Assembly: GCA_025061245.1 (NCBI GenBank) | Contig: JANZKD010000009.1 | Location: forward strand, 1-23,113 | Direction: 5' to 3' | From: Candidatus Culexmicrobium profundum | GTDB taxonomy: Archaea > Thermoproteota > Methanomethylicia > Culexarchaeales > Culexmicrobiaceae | DNA length: 23,113 nt | Part shown: positions 8,321-15,144 of the stretch, one piece after another | How the letters are laid out: every line of letters starts with the position of its first letter | Position numbering within the stretch: position 1 is the first letter of the stretch | The notes under the pieces: model-generated | Seen by the model: the letters and a program-made list of their open reading frames with translations, nothing else | Database searches by the model: none | What the model was told of the DNA's origin: nothing | Position numbers and translations under genes: made by a program

Positions 8321-8328
8321 TTTAATAA
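8321..8328 (+). promoter_or_regulatory. Candidate TATA box for the L7Ae gene
   Basis: TTTAATAA is preceded by the purine-rich GAAAAG, a plausible BRE. It lies about 53 bases before the preferred L7Ae start, predicting a transcription start near 8351 and a short leader carrying the Shine-Dalgarno GAGAGGTGA. A second AT-rich element, TTTTATAA at 8345-8352, is too close to the start codon to leave room for the ribosome site. Confidence 0.5.
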
Positions 8329-8380
8329 GTAGAATTTCACCGAATTTTATAACGCATGATTCGATGAGAGAGGTGAGATG

Positions 8381-8824
8381 ATGTCTAAACCGTTTTATGT
8401 TAGATTTGAGGTTCCATCTGAATTAGCTGAGAAAAGTTATGAGGCTCTACAGATTGCAAGGGATACTGGGAGGATTAAGAAGGGTACAAATGAGACTACG
8501 AAGGCTGTTGAGAGAGGTTTAGCTAAGCTTGTTTACATAGCTGAAGATGTAGATCCACCTGAAATTGTTGCACATCTACCCTTGTTATGTGAGGAGCGGA
8601 AAATTCCTTACATCTATGTTCCAAGTAAGGTTAAGCTGGGTAGAGCTGCAGGTATAGAGGTTGCAGCTGCCTCTGCATGTATTATTGACCCTGGAGATGC
8701 ATCTGAACTTATAAAGGAGATCATTGCTGAAGTCGAGCAAATTAGAACTGGAGGAGTCGGTGAAGCTAGGGAGGAGAAGAAGGAGCCTAAGAAGAAGACG
8801 AGGAAGCGTAAAGCAAAGAAGTGA
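8381..8824 (+). CDS. rpl7ae: 50S ribosomal protein L7Ae (eL8), with long basic tail
   Basis: L7Ae binds kink-turns in 23S rRNA, in box C/D and H/ACA guide RNAs and in archaeal RNase P. Core features are the GTNETTKAVERG RNA-binding helix, LVYIAEDVDPPEIVAHLPLLCEE, and the VPSKVKLGRAAGIEVAAAS segment. The ATG at 8381 is preferred to the ATG at 8378 because it has better spacing from the GAGAGGTGA motif at 8367-8376. From 8381 the protein has 147 residues. The last 20 or so (EEKKEPKKKTRKRKAKK) are an acidic-then-strongly-basic tail beyond the globular domain; typical archaeal L7Ae is about 120-130 residues. It begins the conserved order L7Ae, S28e, L24e, NDP kinase, aIF5B. Confidence 0.96.
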   Translation: MSKPFYVRFEVPSELAEKSYEALQIARDTGRIKKGTNETTKAVERGLAKLVYIAEDVDPPEIVAHLPLLCEERKIPYIYVPSKVKLGRAAGIEVAAASACIIDPGDASELIKEIIAEVEQIRTGGVGEAREEKKEPKKKTRKRKAKK

Positions 8825-8878
8825 ATTGGGTAAAACATAAATTGCTCTTAGTTTATCCATACTATAGCGGTGTTTAAA

Positions 8879-9094
8879 TTGAGCAGCACATATGATGCCA
8901 CCCCTGCAGAGGTAATACAGATAATAGGTAGGACAGGTGTAACTGGAGAAGTTATTCAAGTACGTGTACGTGTACTTGAGGGTAGGGATAGAGGTAGAAT
9001 ATTAACTAGAAATGTTAAGGGACCTGTAAGACTTGGAGACATATTAATGCTTAGAGAAACTGAGAGGGAAGCTAGAAAGCTAACTCCGAGATAG
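8879..9094 (+). CDS. rps28e: 30S ribosomal protein S28e (eS28)
   Basis: S28e is a small OB-fold protein of the 30S subunit near the mRNA exit. The 71-residue protein shows the family signature ATPAEVIQIIGRTG, QVRVRVLEGRDRGR, LTRNVKGPVRLGDIL and the highly conserved end MLRETEREAR. A GTG at 8870 is in frame, but GGTG at 8869-8872 is better read as the Shine-Dalgarno for TTG 8879, six bases downstream. Codon use differs from the neighbours: by my count valine is GTA in six of eight cases, isoleucine ATA in five of six, and arginine AGA in seven of twelve, whereas adjacent genes prefer GTT. It also contains the inverted repeat at 8957-8978. Confidence 0.96.
   Translation: MSSTYDATPAEVIQIIGRTGVTGEVIQVRVRVLEGRDRGRILTRNVKGPVRLGDILMLRETEREARKLTPR
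8957..8978 (+). repeat. Inverted repeat inside the S28e gene
   Basis: Arms CAAGTAC (8957-8963) and GTACTTG (8972-8978) are exact reverse complements around an eight-base centre, and G-U pairs could extend the RNA stem. The centre continues a GTACGT alternation made by successive Val-Arg codons. The encoded QVRVRVLE is conserved in S28e, so the repeat may be incidental to coding. Confidence 0.6.
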
Positions 9095-9105
9095 AGGTGT
9101 TATAA

Positions 9106-9303
9106 TTGAGTCTCCGTGTCAAGAGATGTAGTTTTTGTGGTTCTGAGATTCCTAGGGGTGTTGGAATAATGTATGTTAAAAATGATGGAACTGTTCTTTA
9201 TTTTTGTTCCAGTAAGTGTCGGAAGAATATGTTGATATTGAAGCGGAAGCCGTATAGAGTTAAATGGGTTATAAAGAAGGCTAAATCCACTAAGTCTAAG
9301 TAG
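9106..9303 (+). CDS. rpl24e: 50S ribosomal protein L24e (eL24)
   Basis: This is a small zinc-ribbon protein of the large subunit, 65 residues long. CSFCGSEIPRGVGIMYV gives the first CxxC pair, and YFCSSKCRKN gives the second pair (CxxxC), the classic L24e zinc site. KPYRVKWVIKKAK closes the conserved part with a short basic tail. The TTG start at 9106 follows GAGGTG (9094-9099), which overlaps the S28e stop, at a spacing of six. S28e and L24e lie 11 bases apart and are surely cotranscribed. A gap of 69 bases with a promoter candidate follows. Confidence 0.96.
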   Translation: MSLRVKRCSFCGSEIPRGVGIMYVKNDGTVLYFCSSKCRKNMLILKRKPYRVKWVIKKAKSTKSK

Positions 9304-9329
9304 CTTGAATTATTCAGCTTTAATAAGGG

Positions 9330-9338
9330 TTTTTAAAT
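9330..9338 (+). promoter_or_regulatory. Candidate TATA box upstream of NDP kinase
   Basis: TTTTTAAAT lies in the 69-base gap between L24e and ndk. It predicts a transcription start close to 9360, which would leave a very short leader with GGGAGG (9359-9364) at its 5' end. A second AT-rich run at 9341-9350 makes the exact element uncertain. Confidence 0.4.
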
Positions 9339-9372
9339 AGTTTTAAATTAATGTGGCAGGGAGGATTATATT

Positions 9373-9828
9373 ATGTCAGGGGCGGTTGAAAGAACTCTTG
9401 TTTTAATTAAGCCTGACGGTGTGGTTCGAGGTCTTGTCGGTGAAGTTATTAGACGATTGGAACAGAAGGGTTTGAAGATTGTTGGCTTAAAAATGATGTT
9501 GCTTTCTAGGGAGAGAGCTGAGGAACTCTATGCTGTTCATCGAGGTAAGCCGTTCTTTGAGGGTTTAATTAACTATGTGACTTCAGCGCCTATTGTTGCA
9601 ATTGCAGTTGAGGGTAAGAGTGCTGTTAGGGTTGTTCGAAATATTATTGGTTTAACTAATCCAGCTGAGGCTAGACCTGGAACTATTAGAGGTGATTTCG
9701 CGTTAAGTATTGATAGGAATATTGTTCATGCTGCTGATAGTGTTGAGAATGCCTCGAGGGAGCTTTCAATAATATTTAATTCTGACGAGTTCTATTCATA
9801 TAAACGAGTCGATGAGGACTGGCTTTAA
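9373..9828 (+). CDS. ndk: Nucleoside diphosphate kinase
   Basis: This enzyme transfers the terminal phosphate between nucleoside triphosphates and diphosphates through a phosphohistidine intermediate, supplying GTP among others. The 151-residue length is normal. Seen are TLVLIKPDGVVRGLVGEVI at the N-terminus, the MTSAP-equivalent YVTSAPIVA, the nucleotide-loop segment TNPAEARPGTIRGDF, and the catalytic His in NIVHAADSVENA. The ATG at 9373 follows GGGAGG by eight bases. It lies between L24e and aIF5B, a conserved archaeal order. Confidence 0.97.
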   Translation: MSGAVERTLVLIKPDGVVRGLVGEVIRRLEQKGLKIVGLKMMLLSRERAEELYAVHRGKPFFEGLINYVTSAPIVAIAVEGKSAVRVVRNIIGLTNPAEARPGTIRGDFALSIDRNIVHAADSVENASRELSIIFNSDEFYSYKRVDEDWL

Positions 9829-9876
9829 GGCATTATTTCATTGATGAACAGTATTGAGGATTGGAGGTGAATTGCA

Positions 9877-11667
9877 GTGTCGGAGAGGAGAATAAGGCAA
9901 CCTATAGTCTGTGTGCTTGGCCACGTGGATGTAGGTAAAACAGCGCTTCTAGATAGAATTAGGGGTACTGCTGTGATGCTTAGAGAGCCTGGAACTATGA
10001 CTCAGCATATAGGTGCAAGTTTCATACCATGGAATGTTTTGAAAAAGCTTTGCGGTCCACTGCTTAGTAGATTGAAGGTGGAGATTGAAGTTCCTGGTCT
10101 TTTATTTATTGATACTCCTGGTCATGAGGCATTTGTTAATTTGAGGAGGAGAGGTGGATCTATAGCTGACATTGCAATTTTAGTTATTGATGTAACTGAA
10201 GGATTTGAGAATCAGACTTATGAGTCCATTGAAATTTTGAAGTCGCGTAAAACTCCATTCCTCGTTGCTGCAAATAAGATTGATAGAATTCCGGGATGGA
10301 AGCCTATTGAGAATGCATGTTTTTTGGATAGTATTCGTAAGCAGGATTCACATATTGTTAGGCGTTTAAATGAGCTTATTCAAGCAATCATCTATGAGTT
10401 TTATAAGCTTGGCTTTAATGCTGATAGGTTTGATAAGGTTAAGGATTTCGCTAGAACTATTAGTATTGTACCGACGAGTGCAAAGACTGGTGAGGGTATT
10501 CCTGAGCTTTTAATGGTTTTGGCTGGTTTGACTCAGAGGTTTATGAGTGAGAGGTTGAAGTTTACTTATGGTCCTGCTAAGGGTGTTGTATTGGAGGTTA
10601 GGGAGGAGCCGGGGCTTGGAACTACTATTGATGTCATAATATATGATGGTATTATTAAGCGTGGAGATCTAATTGTTGTTGGAGGTCTTGAGAAGCCTAT
10701 TGTTACTCGTGTGAGGTCGCTTTTACTGCCTAAACCCTTGGATGAGATGCGTTCTCCTGAGGATAAATTTATGAGTGTTGATGATGTTTCAGCTGCTGCT
10801 GGAGTTAAAGTTGTTGCTCCTAATTTAGAGGGTGTTGTTGCTGGCGCTCCATTATTGGTTGTTGATGATGTTAAGAATATTAGTAAATTGATTTCTCAAG
10901 TTGCAGAGGAGGTTTCTGGTTTAAGGCTTCAGAGGAAGATTTCCGGCGTTGTTTTGAAGACTGATACTCTGGGTTCATTAGAGGCTCTCACGAGCTATCT
11001 GGAGCGTTTGGGTATTCCTGTTAGGTTTGCCGATGTGGGTCCCGTTTCTAAGAGGGATGTTGTTGAGGCTTCAATTGTTAAGGATACTGATCCATATAGA
11101 GGAGTTATCTTGGCCTTTAATGTTAAGGTTTTACCTGATGCTGAGGAAGAGGCTAAGAATAGGGGTATTAGAATATTTAGAGACGTAATCATCTATCGTT
11201 TAATTGAAGATTATCAGAAATGGTATCAGGAGATGGTTTATCGAGATCGTGTTAGAAAGTTTAGTGAGCTTATTAAGCCTGGTAAGATTAAGATTCTTCC
11301 CGGATATGTTTTTAGGAGGAGTGATCCTGCAATTGTCGGTGTACAAGTGGAGGTTGGAAGAATTTGTCCTGGTTATCAATTGATGAGGGAAGATGGTAAG
11401 ATTATTGGAGAGATAATGCAAATTCAGGATAGGGGGAAGAACATTAAGGAGGCTGTGGCAGGTCAGAGTGTGGCTATTTCAATTAAGGGTAATGTTATGG
11501 TGGGAAGACATATAAAGGAGGGAGATGTTCTCTACGTAAATGTACCTGAAAGCCATGTTAGGGTGTTGGTATCTGAGTTTAAGAGTATGTTGTCGGATGA
11601 TGAGGTTGAGCTCTTAAAGGAGTTGGTGAAGATAAGGAGGAAGGCTAGGAGGGGTGTTGGTGTCTGA
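9877..11667 (+). CDS. infB: Translation initiation factor aIF5B (archaeal IF2 homologue)
   Basis: This GTPase promotes ribosomal subunit joining and initiator tRNA placement. The 596-residue protein has G1 GHVDVGKT (15-22), G3 DTPGHE (79-84), G4 NKID (133-136) and a G5-like TSAKTGEGIPEL. Beta-barrel domain II, the EFL-type domain III (ISGVVLKTDTLGSLEAL) and the C-terminal barrel with IGEIMQIQDRGKNIKEA follow. The length fits an intein-free archaeal aIF5B; some archaea carry inteins here, but no insertion is seen. The GTG at 9877 follows a strong GGAGGTGA (9863-9870). Its stop overlaps the S6e start by eight bases. Confidence 0.97.
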   Translation: MSERRIRQPIVCVLGHVDVGKTALLDRIRGTAVMLREPGTMTQHIGASFIPWNVLKKLCGPLLSRLKVEIEVPGLLFIDTPGHEAFVNLRRRGGSIADIAILVIDVTEGFENQTYESIEILKSRKTPFLVAANKIDRIPGWKPIENACFLDSIRKQDSHIVRRLNELIQAIIYEFYKLGFNADRFDKVKDFARTISIVPTSAKTGEGIPELLMVLAGLTQRFMSERLKFTYGPAKGVVLEVREEPGLGTTIDVIIYDGIIKRGDLIVVGGLEKPIVTRVRSLLLPKPLDEMRSPEDKFMSVDDVSAAAGVKVVAPNLEGVVAGAPLLVVDDVKNISKLISQVAEEVSGLRLQRKISGVVLKTDTLGSLEALTSYLERLGIPVRFADVGPVSKRDVVEASIVKDTDPYRGVILAFNVKVLPDAEEEAKNRGIRIFRDVIIYRLIEDYQKWYQEMVYRDRVRKFSELIKPGKIKILPGYVFRRSDPAIVGVQVEVGRICPGYQLMREDGKIIGEIMQIQDRGKNIKEAVAGQSVAISIKGNVMVGRHIKEGDVLYVNVPESHVRVLVSEFKSMLSDDEVELLKELVKIRRKARRGVGV

Positions 11668-12040
11668 ATTTAAGTTGGTTATTAGTGATCCTAAGAGTGG
11701 GAGAGCTAAGCAAATTACTATTAGTGATCCAGAGTCCTATGCCTTAATTGGACTTAAGATTGGAGATGAAATTGATGGGTCTTCCATTGGTCTTCCAGGG
11801 TTACGATTGAAGATTACTGGAGGTTCAGATAAGGCTGGTTTTCCCATGATCCCTTACTTGCCTGGAGGTAGGAAGTATAGGATACTTCTATCTGGTCCAC
11901 CGGGCTTTAGACCTAAGGAGAAGGGTTTGAGAAGGAGGAAGATGGTTCGGGGTAATGTGATTACTGAGGATATTGTTCAAGTTAATATGGTTGTTGTTGA
12001 GGGGGAGCTTAAATTTGAGCAGTCTGAGTCAGAGGAGTGA
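11660..12040 (+). CDS. rps6e: 30S ribosomal protein S6e (eS6)
   Basis: This small-subunit protein is 126 residues from the chosen start. Diagnostic segments are FKLVISDPKSGRAKQ, IGLKIGDEIDG, LPGLRLKITGGSDKAGFPM and RKMVRGNVITEDIVQVN, which match archaeal S6e. The frame has three successive possible starts: GTG 11654, TTG 11657 and GTG 11660. GGAGG at 11648-11652 gives best spacing (seven bases) to GTG 11660 and the family-like start MSEFKL. The gene overlaps aIF5B upstream and aIF2 gamma downstream (26 bases), so translational coupling across the three is likely. The C-terminus ends in an acidic EQSESEE. Confidence 0.95.
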   Translation: MSEFKLVISDPKSGRAKQITISDPESYALIGLKIGDEIDGSSIGLPGLRLKITGGSDKAGFPMIPYLPGGRKYRILLSGPPGFRPKEKGLRRRKMVRGNVITEDIVQVNMVVVEGELKFEQSESEE

Positions 12041-13280
12041 AGTTGAGGAAGAGGTTAAGCAGCCTGAATGTAATATTGGGACTACAGGTCATGTTGATCA
12101 TGGTAAGACTACTTTAGTTCAGGCTTTAACTGGGGTTTGGGCTGCGAGGCATAGTGAAGAGTTGAAGCGTGGATTAACCTTAAAGTTGGGTTATGCTGAT
12201 GCTAGTTTTAGGATGTGTCCTAATTGTCCTCCTCCTCAACGTTATACTACTGAGCCTATATGCAAGTTTTGTGGTTCTAAGACTGTTTTGTTGAGACGTG
12301 TGTCCTTTGTGGATTGTCCTGGCCATGAAATGTTGATGGCAACTATGCTGTCTGGAGCTACTTTAATGGATGGTGCATTACTGGTAATTGATGCAACGCA
12401 ACCTTGTCCTCAGCCTCAGACTAGGGAGCATTTAATTGCCTTGGAGATTATTGGTGTGAAGAATATTGTGATTGTTCAGAATAAAGTTGAGGTTCCTTCT
12501 CGAGAGAGGCTTTTAAAGAGTTATAATGAAATTTTAAGTTTCATTAAGGGCACTATTGCTGAGAATGCTCCTATAATTCCTGTGTCTGCATTGCATAAGG
12601 CTAATATTGATGTCTTAATACAGGCGATTGAAGAGTATATTCCAACTCCAAAGAGGGATCCAACTAAGCCTCCTAGAATGCTTGTGGCTAGATCATTTGA
12701 CGTTAATAAGCCTGGCACTCCTCCTGAGAAGCTTATGGGCGGTGTTTTGGGTGGATCTATTATTCAAGGAAAATTGAGGGTTGGAGATGAGATTGAAATA
12801 AGTCCTGGCTTACGTGTTGAGAGGATGGGTAGGGTTGAATATGTTTCTCTTTATACTGAGATTGTTAGTTTGAAGGCTGGTGACCTAGTTGTTGAGGAGG
12901 CTAATCCTGGTGGTTTAGTTGGTGTTGGCACTCTTCTCGATCCATCCTTGACTAAGGCTGATGCTCTAGTTGGTAATGTGGCTGGTAAACCTGGTACTCT
13001 TCCTCCTGTCTGGTATGACTTTTCATTTGAGGTGCATTTATTGGAGTGGGTTGTTGGAACTAGAGAGTTGCAGAGGGTGGAGCCGATAAGGTTTAGGGAG
13101 CCTCTCATGATAAATGTTGGTACTGCAACTACTCTTGGAATAGTTACTGGGCTTTCTAAGGATGAGGTTCACGTTACTTTGAGGAGGCCTGTTTGCGCTG
13201 ATGTGGGGGCAAGGATAGCTATTAGTAGGAAGATTAGTGGGCGTTGGAGGCTGATTGGATATGGTTTCATTAAGGGATGA
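12015..13280 (+). CDS. eif2g: Translation initiation factor aIF2 subunit gamma
   Basis: The gamma subunit of aIF2 is the GTPase that binds Met-tRNAi and delivers it to the small subunit. The 421-residue protein has G1 GHVDHGKT (25-32), RGLTLKLGYAD (switch 1), a zinc knuckle CPNC...CKFC, G3 DCPGHE, and a G4-equivalent NKVEV. PVSALHKANID follows, then two beta-barrel domains. The frame is open upstream to 11973 inside S6e, but TTG 12015 follows GGGGGAG (12000-12006) by eight bases and gives a normal N-terminus. The start lies within S6e and the stop within the PIN-domain gene. Confidence 0.97.
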   Translation: MSSLSQRSEVEEEVKQPECNIGTTGHVDHGKTTLVQALTGVWAARHSEELKRGLTLKLGYADASFRMCPNCPPPQRYTTEPICKFCGSKTVLLRRVSFVDCPGHEMLMATMLSGATLMDGALLVIDATQPCPQPQTREHLIALEIIGVKNIVIVQNKVEVPSRERLLKSYNEILSFIKGTIAENAPIIPVSALHKANIDVLIQAIEEYIPTPKRDPTKPPRMLVARSFDVNKPGTPPEKLMGGVLGGSIIQGKLRVGDEIEISPGLRVERMGRVEYVSLYTEIVSLKAGDLVVEEANPGGLVGVGTLLDPSLTKADALVGNVAGKPGTLPPVWYDFSFEVHLLEWVVGTRELQRVEPIRFREPLMINVGTATTLGIVTGLSKDEVHVTLRRPVCADVGARIAISRKISGRWRLIGYGFIKG

Positions 13281-13698
13281 TTTTTCCAGTGGAGTTGAGG
13301 GTAGGGTTATAGTGCTTTTTGATTCCAATATGCTTTTGATGGCTGTACAGAAGCCATTTAATCTATTTGATGAAGTTTATAGGGTTTTAAACAGGGCTTA
13401 TAGACCTGTTGTTTTGAGTGCAGTTAAAAGTGAATTGGATTATTTAGCTAATTTTGGTAGTCCTAAGGAGAGAAGGGAGAGTAGACTTGCATTAGAGTTG
13501 GTTAAGCGATGTGAAGTTGTTGATTTCAGTTTTTCTGATGATGCTGATAATGCTATTATAGAGTTTACACGTAAACATGGTAGAGTTGTCGTTGCAACTA
13601 ATGATATTGAGTTGAGGAGGAAGTTGAGGAAGCTTGGTGTACCTGTAATTTTTATGAGGGGATTTGACCACTTGGACCTTGAGGGAGATATTTATTAA
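13261..13698 (+). CDS. PIN-domain ribonuclease, Fcf1/Utp24-like
   Basis: This 145-residue protein is a complete PIN domain. The acidic residues expected to hold metal are visible: Asp21 in VLFDSNMLL, Glu58 in VKSELDYL, the acidic cluster Asp93-Asp96, and Asp115 in VATNDIELRRKLRK. The end, GVPVIFMRG, resembles the archaeal relatives of eukaryotic Fcf1/Utp24, nucleases that cut pre-rRNA near the 18S 5' end. A role in rRNA maturation is therefore inferred, also from its place between aIF2 gamma and RNA polymerase genes. ATG 13261 (ten bases after GGAGG) is chosen over TTG 13255 (four bases). There is no antitoxin neighbour, so a VapC toxin role is unlikely. Confidence 0.85.
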   Translation: MVSLRDDFSSGVEGRVIVLFDSNMLLMAVQKPFNLFDEVYRVLNRAYRPVVLSAVKSELDYLANFGSPKERRESRLALELVKRCEVVDFSFSDDADNAIIEFTRKHGRVVVATNDIELRRKLRKLGVPVIFMRGFDHLDLEGDIY

Positions 13699-13708
13699 TG
13701 TCTATATC

Positions 13709-13716
13709 TTTAAGCT
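13709..13716 (+). promoter_or_regulatory. Possible TATA box upstream of the Rpo7 gene
   Basis: CTTTAAGC lies in the 54-base gap after the PIN gene and predicts a transcription start near 13738, directly before the GGAGGAG of rpo7. The match is imperfect and the gap is AT-rich, so this is tentative. Confidence 0.3.
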
Positions 13717-13752
13717 TTCTAGATTTTAACGTGTGTTGTGGAGGAGTGTAAT

Positions 13753-14325
13753 GTGTATTATTTATTGAGGATTAGTGATGTGGTTAGAATTCCTCCAGAT
13801 AAGTTTTCAGAGCCTCTTGAGGAAATTGCATTTGAAATTTTAAGGGAGAAGTATGAGGGGCTTATTGATAGTGAACTTGGAATAATAATTGCAATTTCAA
13901 ACTTAAATGTTTCTGATGTTGGAATGATTATTCCTGGTGATGGTGCAACTTATCATGAAGTTGAATTTGATGCACTTGCTTTTCTTCCACATGTTCAAGA
14001 AGTGATTGAGGGAGAGATTGTTGAGGTTACTGATTTTGGTGCTTTTATGCGTCTTGGACCAGTGGATGGTTTAATTCATGTGTCTCAGGTTATGGATGAC
14101 TATATTGTTTATGATAAGCGTCGTGGCGCATTGATGGGTAAGGAGTCTCAGAGAATTTTACAGGAGGGTGATCTTGTTAGAGCTAGAATAGTGACTGTTA
14201 GTTTGTCAAGTAGGGGGGCTAGGGTTGGATTAACTATGAGGCAGCCATTTCTAGGCGTCCTGTCATGGATTGATGAAGATTTGAAGAGAATTAAGGGTGA
14301 AGTTAAAAGTGAAGCTAAAAAGTAG
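13753..14325 (+). CDS. rpoE: DNA-directed RNA polymerase subunit Rpo7 (RpoE', E1)
   Basis: Rpo7 forms the stalk of archaeal RNA polymerase with Rpo4 and contacts emerging RNA; it is homologous to eukaryotic Rpb7. The 190-residue protein has the N-terminal tip domain (ISDVVRIPPDKFSEPLEE, YEGLIDSELGIIIAI, GDGATYHEVEF). An S1/OB domain follows (GEIVEVTDFGAFMRLGPVDGLIHVSQ) at about residues 85-165. The frame extends upstream to 13738, but GGAGGAG at 13740-13746 would then be coding. GTG 13753 six bases after it gives the family-like start MYYLLRISDVV. The C-terminus has a short lysine-rich tail. The Spt4 gene follows after 14 bases, as in most archaea. Confidence 0.96.
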   Translation: MYYLLRISDVVRIPPDKFSEPLEEIAFEILREKYEGLIDSELGIIIAISNLNVSDVGMIIPGDGATYHEVEFDALAFLPHVQEVIEGEIVEVTDFGAFMRLGPVDGLIHVSQVMDDYIVYDKRRGALMGKESQRILQEGDLVRARIVTVSLSSRGARVGLTMRQPFLGVLSWIDEDLKRIKGEVKSEAKK

Positions 14326-14339
14326 TGGAGGAGTAAATT

Positions 14340-14543
14340 GTGCCGCGTAGAGGTTTAATGTTTAAGGCTTGTAGAAAATGTCATTTTCTAGTTGACTTTG
14401 ATTCCCCTGTTTGCCCTAATTGTGGTTCTAAGGATTTCTCGGATGATTGGAGAGGCTTGGTTATAATTTTAGATTTATCCTCTGAGACTGCTAAGATATT
14501 GGAGAAAGTTAAGCCGGGGAAGTATGCAATTGAAGTATATTAA
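14340..14543 (+). CDS. spt4: Transcription elongation factor Spt4 (formerly RpoE'')
   Basis: Spt4 partners Spt5/NusG to promote processive transcription elongation. The 67-residue zinc protein has Cys11, Cys14, Cys25 and Cys28 (ACRKCHFLV and CPNCGS) forming the ribbon, then DWRGLVIILDLSSETAKIL, which forms the Spt5-binding sheet, and GKYAIEVY at the end. The GTG at 14340 follows GGAGGAG (14327-14333) by six bases; an in-frame ATG at 14358 lacks such a motif. It overlaps the next gene by 20 bases. Confidence 0.95.
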   Translation: MPRRGLMFKACRKCHFLVDFDSPVCPNCGSKDFSDDWRGLVIILDLSSETAKILEKVKPGKYAIEVY

Positions 14544-15090
14544 GGATGCTTCTCAATTTTTCAACTTAATGCTTCCCAGTGGTTTTAGGGAGTTTTTTAG
14601 ACGCCCCTTTGGAGTGGTTTTTCGAGGTGATGAGAGGGAGGTGGCTGAAAGCCTTATACGTTTTGTTAAGAAGGCTAATCCTTTGAAGTTTATTTGTGTA
14701 GGTGATATGGTTTTTCGTTGGATGTTGAATTATAATTTTATTCCAGATGTAGTGGTTGTTGATTTCAAGATTTCTAGGAGAAATGTGAGTTTTGATTTTG
14801 ATAGGAGTGTTTTTAATGGTGTTTTTAAGGTTTCTAATCCTGCTGGCTTTATAACTTGTAGTGCTTGGATTACTATTCAGTATGTTTTATCTCTTCCTGG
14901 TAGGTATTTGGTTGAGGTTGATGGTGAGGAGGATTTATTGGCTCTTCCAGCTGTTTTATGTGCTCCCATCGGTTCTATAGTGTCTTTCGGGTTGCCTGGT
15001 GAGGGTGTAATTGCTGTGCCAGTTAATTTGATTTCTAGGCGTGAGGCTTTTAGGTTGCTGAGCCTACTTAAGCCTAGTAGACTTGATTAA
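14524..15090 (+). CDS. GTP-dependent dephospho-CoA kinase (DUF359 family)
   Basis: This family performs the last step of archaeal coenzyme A synthesis, phosphorylating dephospho-CoA with GTP. The 188-residue protein carries the conserved blocks VGDMVFRWMLNYNFIPDVVVVDFK, SNPAGFIT, VDGEEDLLALPAVLCAPIGS and SFGLPGEGVIAVPV, which match the DUF359 pattern including its acidic residues. It is unrelated to bacterial CoaE. The ATG at 14524 lies only three bases after GGGGA (14516-14520), and TTG 14530 has better spacing, so the start is uncertain by two codons. It overlaps Spt4; this neighbourhood (rpo7, spt4, this gene, S24e) is common in TACK archaea. Confidence 0.92.
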   Translation: MQLKYIKDASQFFNLMLPSGFREFFRRPFGVVFRGDEREVAESLIRFVKKANPLKFICVGDMVFRWMLNYNFIPDVVVVDFKISRRNVSFDFDRSVFNGVFKVSNPAGFITCSAWITIQYVLSLPGRYLVEVDGEEDLLALPAVLCAPIGSIVSFGLPGEGVIAVPVNLISRREAFRLLSLLKPSRLD

Positions 15091-15091
15091 A

Positions 15092-15099
15092 TTATATAA
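15092..15099 (+). promoter_or_regulatory. TATA box upstream of the S24e gene
   Basis: TTATATAA immediately follows the dephospho-CoA kinase stop and is the best-formed TATA element in the window. It predicts a start near 15122 and a leader of about 20 bases holding AGAGGTGGA (15129-15137) before the ATG at 15145. It would drive S24e, kae1 and bud32. Confidence 0.6.
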
Positions 15100-15144
15100 G
15101 TGGGTATGTGTGATTTACTCATCTAGCTAGAGGTGGATGTTGAG

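Noticed and set aside
8585..8959. Two overlapping minus-strand open frames across the L7Ae/S28e junction
   Set aside because: They are low-complexity (Leu/Ser-rich) shadows of the Lys/Arg-rich L7Ae tail and have no ribosome site.
9839..9870. Possible box C/D guide RNA in the ndk-aIF5B gap (TTGATGAACAG)
   Set aside because: The C-box match has a mismatch at the purine, and no properly spaced D and D'/C' boxes are visible; the gap is only 48 bases.
9877..11667. Possible intein in aIF5B
   Set aside because: The length (596 residues) and uninterrupted G1-G5 motifs match an intein-free archaeal protein.
11973..12014. N-terminal extension of aIF2 gamma into S6e
   Set aside because: The extension is the S6e gene read in another frame; TTG 12015 with GGGGGAG upstream gives the usual protein length.
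13261..13698. PIN protein as a VapC toxin
   Set aside because: No antitoxin gene lies next to it, and it is fused by overlap into a core translation/transcription cluster; Fcf1-like features fit better.
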